A DNA stretch of 64,000 bases from Cylicocyclus nassatus (Eukaryota; Nematoda; Chromadorea; Rhabditida; Strongylidae). The DNA is taken from contig CATQJL010000112.1 in the NCBI GenBank assembly GCA_958299035.1, positions 64,263,117 through 64,327,116 of the forward strand, written 5' to 3'. Made by a program: the position numbers and the translations under genes. A model generated the notes under the pieces. That model was given only the letters and a program-made list of their open reading frames with translations, did no database searches and was not told where the DNA came from. Positions 23,501 to 35,500 of this stretch are shown one piece after another (position 1 is the stretch's first letter; every line of letters starts with the position of its first letter).

Positions 23501-26500
23501 AAAACCTGTCAATACACTGCCACCGTTCACGCTTCCACCTCTACAACCACCCACGACGCCAAGTCCAAAGCTTTTGGCGCATAATACAGCGAGGGTGAGT
23601 ATGGAGCGAGGGCTCTTTTTTGGAAGTTTTGGTGTTAAAAAGCAAAAATTTTGAATCAAGTTTTTATACTGTATTTCTGTATCCAGTAAATAACTCTAAG
23701 GCCCCTAGATTTCTTATTAAGGCCTGTGACCTTAAAATAGGCAAGAAGGTTATAATGGGCTGTCACGAGAGTGATACGGGATGTAAACCACTGAGTTGTC
23801 TGTTTGTAGCAGTAGGTATCTCACCCCTGACTTGTTACAAATTATGCGCCTCTACATGTACAAGCTCGTGCTAGCTGTCCGCTTCGCCGATTGACGACAT
23901 ACGTTTTCTATCTCTCTCATAGCTTGAGAGTGGATTTCAAATTATGAATTGTGGTTTTGAGAATTTTCAAATTCCTCTTTTCTAGATGATTCGTGAAATC
24001 GCTACATTCTCTGACCATCACCACGGAGCCAATGAAGACTACAGTGCCGTCCAAACACTTATGGAAGCATTCTTCGAAGCTATTGCCGGCGCAAAACCTC
24101 CTGCTGCTGCACAGGTAACGAGGTTATCCAAAGTTCATCAACGTGGACAAGTGCCATTGCCTTTCTTTGCAGGACCCTGGTCGCCTATTACAACCACTAA
24201 ATGATGGTACGGAAGTCGGTGCCAATCGTCCACTTGTCAACAAACTCTTCGAGAGTGATATGGTACTTACGGTAGAGCAGATGAAAGGGTAGGTCAGCTA
24301 TTATAGTATACTGTAGTTTCAATGTGGTTAAGGAATAATAATATTTATATACAGGGTCGTTCTCGCCTCAAAAGCACAACGACAGGGTGGTCTAAGGCGT
24401 GGAAAGCGAAAGGTACTATATCTACTAATTTTCTGCATCAATGATTATTCAGAAGTTGCTGCGGTAAAGAATCTTAAGGCTGCGTCTGGAGCTGCAGGTG
24501 TTAGGCCCGTTCCAGCGCCGTGCCAAAAGCATTGCGTATTGATCGATCGACCTTGGCTACCACAGTTGCTATTTATCAATACGCAGTGCCTGGACGACAT
24601 TGGCACGGTATTGGAACAGCGCTGGCACGATGCCGGCACGACGCTGGCACGTGGTAGCACGAGGGCAAACTATAATTGATCAATAACCTTTAAGTGGGCG
24701 TCTATCCAATTCTATTTCAACTTCCTATATGATTGCTGGTTGGTAGGCCATCATAAAGTTGTTGCTTGAGGGCAGCCCATCTTCATACGTGATTGTGGAC
24801 TTAACGCTGAACTCACGCCCAGTACCATACTCGATGCCATCCTCTCGCAGGAGTACGGTACTGGACGAGAGCTTAGAGGTGAATCTCGCGGCCACAAATG
24901 AATCATATGAGCGCTACTTGCACAATGACCTGACTAGGAGCTCCAATTTGTCTGGGCCCTTTCTTGAATGGGCGGAGCTTATGTGCAGGACACGCCCATT
25001 GACCTATTTAAAGTCTAACATCTTTAGGTTATCACTGGCGCAGTGTATCGCTGGCCTAGAAAACCGATTCCGTATAGGTTCAAAGAAGGTGATGGTAAGT
25101 GCAGCCGAGAAAAATGCACTAGCCAAAAAATGATTGATTTCAGAAAAATGGCGCAATCTGATCCGATCAGCGCTAAAAACGTGGGAAAAGGAAACATGTG
25201 TAAGATGGGAAGAAAACGGTCACGGTAAAGATCATGTAATCTTTTTCCGTGGTAGCGGGTAAGAGTCCGAGGTCATCTAATCAACTGTTATGCCAACCAA
25301 ATCTCAGGTGTTACTCAAGTGTAGGTCGAACAGGAGGATCACAGATGATATCGATTGGTTACGGTTGCGAAGATGTATGTATACTGTACGATTACTGTGG
25401 CTCATATAAATTCATTTGAACTTTCTAGAAAGGCATTGTTTGTCACGAAGTTGGACATTCATTGGGATTCTGGCACGAACAATCACGACCGGATAGGGAT
25501 CAGTATATCTCTTTGAAGTCGGTAATTTTTCACTCACAACCTCCGACAAAGCATAAGTGGCTGCTTTTTCAGCAAGCAGTATATTATTCGAGGAACTGAC
25601 GGAAATTTCGAACGCAGAACGACTCAAGAGATTGAGGATATGGGTTTGCCATATGATCTTGGCTCAGTCATGCATTACGGTCCAAACGTAAGTTCTTATC
25701 AAATACATAGAGGATTTACATTTTGAACCGTTTTTGCTTGGACTGCACTCCTCATGGATGAATACTGAATATTCTCCTAAGTATTTGCGCAAATTTTTTG
25801 TCAGTTGTAGATGCTCATTTGCACCAGATTCGTTGGTCTTGATATAATATTCATTGAAGAAATTTAAAATTATTTTTAAACGATTTTTCTAGAATTTCTC
25901 GATATCAAAATTTGTGGGACTGCAGCACACCGAAGTATATGCTGATTTCAAGAGTAAAATCAGATTTTCGTCATGCATATTGTGCCGTCATAGACTCATA
26001 GATATATCATCAAATCATAGATATTCACGGAGGAGTGGAGATTAGAGGATAAAGGATTCAGCGTCCTGAATATCCCTTGAAGGCAGCGTCCAGGCAGACG
26101 CCGAGCCTGACCACGCCTTCTTCCTCGCACGGCCAACCCCTTGAACAAAATCTCTTTAGCCCTTGAGTTCTCACATGGCAAACGCAGTCGAACACATAGT
26201 GTTTCATGTTAATGCTTGCTTTCAACAAGAACAGCATCAGAATCGTTTGTCCGGGTTCTCACAAAATAGCCCCATAAAGGTGGTTTTTTGAAGAATGCGT
26301 TTTAAGTGTCATACCTGGAATAAGCGCCATGAAAATGCCTGGAAATTATAAAAATATGGAAGTAGGGAATCTGCCGGGTCGCTGCCTTTAAAAACATGCA
26401 ACGAACGCATTCTACATTGTAGTTGTAGAGGTAATTGAATGCGTACAGGCCTATTACAGTGACTTGCGAAACCCAACCTATTACCAAGTCAGTGCCAAGC

Positions 26501-29500
26501 CCTTATTCTCTTTGTTACTTTGGACAGAATTTACCCTCAATATCAACCCATATGTCATCCTTCAACATGTCGTGGATCACGTGGATTAGTGAGGCGCCGT
26601 CTCGCTTCGCTTGCGTCACATTGCGGGCGCCTCTTTGGCTTGACGTGGCGCTCAAAATAACATGGCGCAGGTTTTCCCACGTTCTTCTTGTTGCCACGCC
26701 ACGCCAAAGGTGCGCACGCAACGTGGCGCAAGCTCAAAGCAGTGGCGCCTCACTAATCCACATGCCACGTTACGTTGAGGGAAGACACATGAGTTGATAT
26801 CAAGGGTACCATCCCCAGAGCGTAAAGAGATTGATTGGTCCATCGCGGAATCGAACCTTAGTTCGACCTAGTCTCAGTTCTTTTTGACAACTATATTCTA
26901 ACTTCTCATTTGTTTCAGTATAGCCATAGAGCGCGACATCAATATTGTACTCTAACGAAAACAAGTCGCATACAAAAGCACACTGAGAGCTTTTAAGAGT
27001 TTGAAAGGATTGGTAGCTTTTTCTCTACCCCTTGGCCGAACTAAGGGGATGAGTGGCGCAGTGGTATGGGGCGATTCCACGGCAATTTCTGTAATTTTTC
27101 TACACTATCCGGTTTCGGGGCTAAGAATCATACCGGTGGTGCATCTTCCCTGGTGCCCCTAATCAGTAGTTCTCAAGGAAGCTTCAAAAATCTGGAAAGA
27201 GAGGAAAGGAAGCCTACAGAATCTTATCTGAATAGAAGGCATAAAGTCTGGAGACAAGTTAAGACAAATCGGCACATTTAAAGTAAAATCAAATCAACCA
27301 CGAATGGCAGGGGAAGTGATTGCAACTTCATGTTCGAATGAGCGTCATCCCGCGACCTCAGAGCGCGCTAGCGGCACCCAATGTATGGCGCAGTTCATGT
27401 ATTAGGTTGTAAAAAAATTATCGTGCGCTTTTGGAAATTTCATTTTCTGACGCGTTTTTTGGCGCTCGGTTAGACTTTGACAACAAGATTTTTATATATT
27501 TCAGTAGAGGGAAGCATAAACTTTTCGGAATCGCTGATCTGCACATCAAAAAATAAAACCTCTCCAACCATGAAAATTTCACATTTTTTTCCTGCTGCCA
27601 TTTTTTTGTGGAGATCAAAGAAGTTCGTTCAAATTACAGGTGATCTGAATGAGGAGCCTTTTCACTTCTAAAACACAGCTGCATTAGCGTTTTGCGATTT
27701 GCGCTCAGAAATTACAAGGCGATGAACTTGCCTCTGACCGCAGCTCTTTTCGCATCTGACGTCGCTTCTGCGGAATCCGCCCGGCCTGGGTGATGGGTCC
27801 AAAAGATGTGCAAGGCATTACGCCAACAATGTCTCCAGACAAAGATTTGGTCCGTCCTGTGCAGAACTAGACTTCAAAATCACTTACTCGAAAATGGTGC
27901 ATTTTTAGGGCCAGAAATGGTCGATTTTTCAAACTTTCTGGGAAAAATTCATTGCTGGTGGTCCTTCAAACCCCAGCAGGCCTCTATATAACTAAGCTTC
28001 TGGGCTCTCCAGCTCTCAACATGCTTGAGATAATCTTGCGCAAACAGGCCAGTTTTCGCGTCGACCTTTCTCTCTTTTGCGCGTGCCAGTGGACCGCAAT
28101 AAGGCGCTGAAAATCCAACAAGAAAAACGTTTGTTGTGGATAAAATTGTCTTTGCAAAGAAATTTGGAGCTCTGAGTGAAGTTAGAGGGATTTGAAGAAA
28201 TTTTTCGCAAGTGCCCGGGAACTTTCTTTACGACCTAATAAAAAGATAAATGTGTTGTAGCGAATCCGTAATAACGCATTATAAATAGTTTATCGATGAA
28301 TTTGTGGCAGAGTCAATTCATAAAAATGTGATAATCCCGTCCTTTAATCTTAGATGTCATGCCTAGTTTATTATTCTTTCTTTGATGTACGCAATCTGAG
28401 CAACTCTTGCATATTCTAAGTACTTCTGTAGCACAATTAGCGAAAAGTATGTGTCTTGGTATATTAGATCCCCACTGGATATGTATCGACCTTGAAATTG
28501 TACACATCTGTTTTACTGTACATACTAAAGTTGATCTTGTTTTCGCAAACTATCATGTTCAAGTCTAATCTTGTTCTAACATTCTGCGCTCTCGCAGGAA
28601 CTTTACGTCTTTTACAATTCTGTAGGTACATTGCATATCATCTTTTAAAGCTCTCAACTAAAGCCTCGAAAAGCAAAAAAAAATGTTAGCTTATGAAGTA
28701 CAACGTGCTTTTCGCCCGTTTGCAGGATTGTCCTCGAAAGGAACTTGCGGCTTTAAATTCCCTTTTTCGAAAGGGAACCTAAAGCTGCAAGTGGGAGATT
28801 TGAGGCTCCAGAAAGTGAGCTGGGAGTGAGTTTACAGTTTCGTGCCACATTAGGAGCAGTAACCTTGCTAGACAGATCTCCTAGGCCAAAAGACATATCT
28901 CTGAGTTTAAAGGCAGCGGCTCGGCAGATTTTGCATTTCCATCTTTTTGCATGTTTTGGGCCTTCTCGACCCGTAGATCCCGAATCTGAGCTTTAAAAGG
29001 GGTGAAAAAGCCTTTTTCGGGGCGTTTTTTTTCAATTTCCAAAAGGCAGCTCGGACGAGAATTTTTCAAAGGAAAGTCGGGAAGCCCTGGCACGAAGACC
29101 CTGCTGCCTGTAATTTTGGCTTTCTATAGCATGCACAATGCGGGAAAGCGGTTGGGGGGTCCCGCGCCGTCTAGCGGAGAATACTCGTCCGAACAAGGTG
29201 TTAGGGGAGCGAAAGGAGGAAGGGGAGCGACGCTTGGGCCGCCCCCCTGGCTTGCAGAATTCACATTTTCGGCCCGGAGTTGCTCTTTTGGTTCACTTGG
29301 AGGGCCTCCTATCCATCTGTGTCAAAATCTAAGGTAGGTCTATTCTGCCGAGCCGCTGCCTTTAATATTCCGCTCTTCTCAAAGCATGCCTTAAACCAGT
29401 AACCAGAATTTATATTAGAGTCACTATAAATTTATTGAATCTCTTTATGATGCCAGCATCCTTACGACTAGTATGACTTTGTAATCGTGTACAAACTACA

Positions 29501-32500
29501 TCTTACAAAACTTGACATCACCTGAGCGTTGATTCAAGACCGGAAGCAATTAGTAAATTGACACTGTCCATGTGTCGGAAAACCGGAATTTTCTGATTTG
29601 AGGAATCTTTCGTCTGCAAAAAGTTTTTTTCCTTCCTCGTGTCTGCTCCTAATTCGCCTCTGATTTCGTTTAGGGAGTTCTGATCAGTAAGCATTGTATT
29701 TCTAATATTTCCAGCGAAATTGGTCAACTCGTGAAAAAAAAATTTGTGGAATTTTTATTTGAATTCTCAGACTTTTCATCTTTAATTTACAACGCACAAC
29801 AGCGAACAACAATCACAAGTAGCTAATCGAAATTCCTGGGACTAGCCAGTTTATTAGAAGAACTTTTGTAATAAACAATTCACGGCCATAATGCACAATC
29901 CTTCTGTACGAAAGGATTCAGTGATTTTGGACGATCGTCACCTTTGCACCTGCAATGACAATTTTGAATTTGTATTTATTTGAGTTTCAAATAAAATAGA
30001 CGCATGAACTTACTGGCATTGCCATCCACCATCGCATTCACCGTTAAAGACCTGTACGCACTGGCCATCTGCTTTTCCTTGGCAGTCTTTACAGTAACCT
30101 TTGCATGATATCCAGAAAAATCCTTTGAGTGCCTAGAATAAGATGCTCACTTTAAACCGGCTACCTAGCGTGTTTTTTTTTTGAAGAGATTTAGTATCAG
30201 ATGGAGCATATTTTATAATAGTTGCTGAACTTATTATTAATAACATGTTCAAGTAATTATAAATAATAAAATAAAATAATAAAAATAAATAATAAAATAA
30301 TGAAAATAAAAATAATAAAATAATAAAATACTACTAAATAATATTAATAATATAAAATAAAATTCAAATAAGAACAATTATTAATAACATGTTCAAAGTA
30401 TTTCGAATTTAGTCCATCTAATTGTAATGTTGACTAATAACATGATTTCAGCTCTGCCTACATTTTCTTATCAGTCAGTTCAATCTTTATCATAGCAAGG
30501 GCTAAAACTGAGTAAAATTGAAAATTTCGAAGTCTCAGCATTAGTTCTTTCCAAGGCCCTCTCACTCTTTGGACCTAAAGACATTGGTTAAGCTACCCTG
30601 TGTAATCTCCTACCAGTTGACATCATTGGCGGAACAAGGGGTCCCGCCCCTCGAGAATTCGCGAAATTTTTGAAAGTTACATGGATTACAAAACATGCAA
30701 GTAACTTATTTATACTTGTAAACAATTTAAATAGTTTTTGAAATTTTTTAAATGTCTAGAACAGCCTTCTTAAAGGCACCGTCCACCCAAATTCTCGACT
30801 TCCATGTTTTTGTCGCCCCCGGGCCTTCTGAAGGCCCTGATTTCGAATATGAAGTCGAGAATCCCAAAAACCCCTATTTTGGAGAAAGCGGGACGGGTGG
30901 AAGTGCAGTTTGCAGGGCTGCGGCGCGGTTATCGCCCGGCGTATATCAGCGCCGCAGCCCCCAAAGCTGCAAAATGGGCGGAGTGACCACCTCTGGATCA
31001 CGTATCACGTACCTTCCAGAGCAGATTTCTCGCTTCGGAAGCAATCTTTTGCGGGGAAACTTGGGGGTTGGCCTAGTGTGGGGGCCCACATTAGTATGCC
31101 GTTGAATCTCGTAAACCTTCACTTTGGGTGGACGGTGCCTATAAAGACGTGAACTGTCGACACATTTACAATAATTTTTGTCGCCCCTCTCCCCCTCCTT
31201 CCGAGCTGAAATCCTGGCAGCCCTACTGGTGGATACTGATGTGGAGGTAGTAACTGAGCCCGCCCAAGCGGCGGATCATTTAATTTATTGGCTGCCAGAT
31301 ATTCAACTTCATACTCTCGCCCAGGTTCGTGAACGCTGATTGTTCCGCAGTATTACGGTAAAAAATTACGGCAATGGCGAGAATTCATTTTACTCAACCT
31401 TATATAAAAGTTCTTCGCTATGGCAATGGTTCAATAAGGCTTCCAAATTTTCACATAAACATCATTAAACTCATTTTTGCCTAGCACTAATTCTAAAATT
31501 TAGAAAAAAAAGCCTTGCACGCTATATATTATTTATCTCCAAGAAATGCTTCATTTGTGCTAATCTCAATTTTTTGATAACAATAAAATACGCAAGTATT
31601 AGTTCTTACTATCGCACAGTCTTCTTGTAGCGGTAATCACATTACTTATTTGCACTATACTTTGATTCGATCCTTCGCAAGTGAGAGGATTGACGATTTC
31701 TATCTCAATTCATCCTTTTTCTTAACAAAATGACTTACATCTGGTTCTGGCATACAAAACTCCGCGCTGTCATAGCATCCGCCGAGCTCAGACCTAGAGA
31801 GAGCAACAAGGCAGGAGAGGACCAGTAACGCCACCGAAGAGCTGCTCATGGCTGAAAATCTCCTAAAAGTTGCTGAGAATACGAAATGACAGTGGAGCCG
31901 ATCTTTTATACCGTCAATTGGGTTGATTCCTCACGTTACACTCAACTTTTTCCAATAGATGGTCATTGTAAAGTCTGGAAAAGGACATCGCACAACAATA
32001 ACGATAATTTATGACGCACTTCAGCTGAAGTTTAGGAGGAATGTCAGGTTTTGTTTCCGTTTCCCCATCTAGTAGGCTGCAAAATGTTGCGTTTGCAAAC
32101 CATGGGTGAGCGCAAATCAGAAATGTTATTTTTTTTAGAACTGGTGGTGTGATGGTGTTCTTGTATTACGTTAGTTATTTCATTTGAGCTCATCCATCAA
32201 TTTTTTCTTGCAATCTTTATTCGAACGATATCACCTGACCTGTCTTAGTGCTCTAAAAAGAAATTGCTCTACATTCATAACTGAGCAAATATCAATCAAA
32301 GCACTAATGTATACAAAGAGCAGTAATTTTTTCAGTCTTGTTCCTAACATATCTTGCTTTGGAGGGTCCCACTAGGGTTATTGTATTAGGTTGTTACATA
32401 AGTCTTGTTACACTTAACTTCTAACGGCAATATATCATGCTCCCCATACTCTTTACAGGACTTCAGGATACCATTCGATAGTCAAAGCAAGCTCTACAGA

Positions 32501-35500
32501 ATAGTGCGCAAAAGTTCACACCAACTTCGACCCACTATGAGTTTGCATCCAAAATCTGAGTCGTACTAAACGCTCAAAAATTGCGAAAATTCGTATTTGT
32601 TCAAAAAAATCCTACGAACCTCCAACTTGCTCATAAAAATTGCACACTATATCAGACACTCAAATGTACCGTTGCTGTATTTTCTCCTCATCTAGAAATC
32701 GAAAAAAGGAAAATTTTCTTGTTTTTACACAAACGAAGCTATGCTGTTTCTATTTGTGTAGCTGTACACTAAAAGACCTTAGGAGTGTAACCGTAAAATT
32801 TCAGCTTTTTAGAGGCCCTAGTTTTCGAAAAATACCGAATTCAGCTTTTTTCACTCGGGTGTTCATTGCTAAATTGGGTAAATTTCGAAAACTAGGGCTT
32901 CTGGAGAGCTAAAAATTTACGGTTATATTTCTAAGGGCTTGTAGTATACAACTATATCATTAGAAATAGCATAGCTTCGTTTTTGTAAAAACAAGAAAAT
33001 TATCGTTTTCTCGATTTCTAGATGAGGAAAAAATACAGCAACGGTACATATGAGTGTCTGATATATTGTGCAATTTTACTGAGCAAGTTGGAGGTTTGTG
33101 GGATTTTTCTAACCAAAGATATGAATTTTTCGCAATTTTTGAGCGTTTAGTACGACTCAGATTTTGGATGCAAACTCATAGTGGGTCGAAGTTGGTGTGA
33201 ACTTTTGCGCACTATTCTGTAGAGCTTGCTTTGACTATCGAATGGTATCCTGAAGTCCTGTAAAGAATATGAGGTGCATGACTTATCGCCGTTAGTAGTT
33301 AAGTGTAACAAGACTTATGCAACAACCTAATATTTACGATACCGGCCCCATCCTTTGTAGGCAAGAAAACAAAATCATGAAGGAGGGGTAAGGTAGATAA
33401 AAGATAAAAGTGTACTTAGATAAAAGTGTTTTTTATACCAGCATATTGAACGGGGAGTGGTCGGCTCAAAAGCGGAGATCAAGTTCTTCTAGCGGTCACA
33501 GCTATGATACCAGTACGTCACTTGTTCGAAGTGGTACTTGCTGAGAACTTCATTTTATTAAACTGGTTAGACTGGTATTGCATGATATAAACTTTTTCCG
33601 CGCAGAACTTGATGAGAATTAGATCTTTGCTGCCACACCCAGTTCTTTCTGTTCGTTTTTTTTTTCGCGCTTTGTAAGGTATTTTCACACGATGATGGAA
33701 TTTTCCCATTTCGCAATGAAGCAAGACTTGCACACCGGGCACATCATCGGAACTGCCCGATGAGTTCACATATCATTCAAAAAGAATGATAGAAAGCGAT
33801 ATTGGGACCGTTGCCTCAGACTATATATATGAAGCAGAAAATCTGTGTGTCTGCGTGTCCGTGCACATTTCCCATAATTATGAAAAATAAGCGGTGAAAC
33901 TCATTTTGTGCTGGTTATCAAGATATGGTAAGGACGGTAGGAAGCGAACCCGAGAGAGCTGGAATCAGAAGAAGAGTAAGTTTCGCTACAAAAGAGGTCA
34001 AGCACGGTGGAGGCTTCAGAACGGGGTGGAACCCGGGATAACAGCTCGTGACGTAATATTGCACAGCGTTGCCTTGCACATGGCACCCTATTTTCCTTTC
34101 TTCATTCATTCACTCATTCTTCTTGGGTGTTTGTCACAGAAGCTCTCCGCTTCTCTTTCTGGGGCATTAGTTTTGCATGCTGTCCCCTCCCCCGCTTACT
34201 CTTCACTTTTTCTGTACCTAGGAAGTCCATACATAACATTTGATTCAACTAGATTGGCGGTTGAAAGGCGGGGCCTTATATGACCTAAATTAAGCCACTC
34301 GCGCCCGCGACGCAGTCTGCGTCTCTTTCGCGCGCGTGCTCCCTAAGAATTCTCTAGCCTTAATTAGGTCATGAAGCCACTCCTTCCAGCCGCCAGTCCA
34401 GTTGAATCACAAGGTAACTGCACTTGCGCCCTCTGGGGATGTTGCGAGGAAGAAAAAAAAGTATTCCAACCTAATTTTCACCTTCAAGTTTCAATGGCTG
34501 TTGCATAAGTTCTGTCCGATTTGAATTTTTGAGTTTAAAATGTCATAACTTCTTTCAGAGTCAACTTTTTTCTAAGGTCTTAGTTTCTATGTGTTGAGCA
34601 GTCCCTTGGCTAAAAAATGCATATTGAGATCTGCGCAAATCTTTGTTAAGGAAGAACCAAGAATGCAAAAACTTCGCAGCGTTTTTCTTCGAATCTGTCT
34701 TTTTTGACATGGTAACGCTCCCTTATGAAAATTGATAGGCATCTTTTCTAATAATGGATGGATAGAGAAATTTTCGTAGATTATTATGCAACATAAAAGA
34801 GCCCATAGGGTTTGCGCTGCCGAGAGATTTTCTTGACCGAACAAAAAATTAGCCACTTTTTGACCTCGCTTCAGCACATGTGTGCATGCCTATTTATGAA
34901 CTAAGAATGTTTTACAACTGACGTGAGCGCCGAAAAGGAATTGGTGGACGGGCCTTGTTAGCTCTTGCTTTGCCCTAGCACCTCCAACTTTGAGCTTGTC
35001 GATTACTTCTATTCGCAGAAAGTTATTGCTTGTAAAACATCTATACCAAAGATTTATGTTCGAGGATAAATTTCACTAGCAAGACGTATTCTTCATGGGA
35101 CCGAACTTCTGCATATACTAGCATTCCATACCCTTATTCCGAAGCCAATGAAAGAACCTGACTTGAAGGGCGCATTGTGGAGATATCCTCGCAAGGACAT
35201 ATTTCTAGGGATAGAACGTACCTCGGCCACTTAGAGATTTTAGGCCTGTGATCTCCGTACACTAAGAATTTTATTGAATTCTGGTATGCTTTAGAAAGCG
35301 CAAGGAAAGCACTTTTCAATGATACCAACCGTATCGAATTAGAGATGAAATTCTCTTAGAACAGCTGCTTCAAACATGAGGCAAAAAATCGGACAGAACT
35401 TATGCAACAGCCTAGTACATACGTTGCATAGGATCCCTTCGTTGTTGGAATGTGCCCTTAAGTACTAGGCTACGACAATTATCTTTGGAGCTTTCTATGG

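Noticed and set aside
23279..23659. Gly-rich minus-strand frame and Ser/Thr-rich +2 frame opposite the Pro-rich exon
   Set aside because: Both are shadows of the Pro-rich coding exon 23177-23594, whose phase fits the astacin gene on both sides.
26846..27070. Isolated B-box-like GGTTCGATTCC (minus) and A-box-like GAGTGGCGCAGTGG (plus)
   Set aside because: They lie on opposite strands about 200 nt apart and cannot form one tRNA or SINE promoter.
30752..31105. 117-codon frame inside intron 1 of macin gene 1
   Set aside because: It is the body of MITE element C, not a gene.
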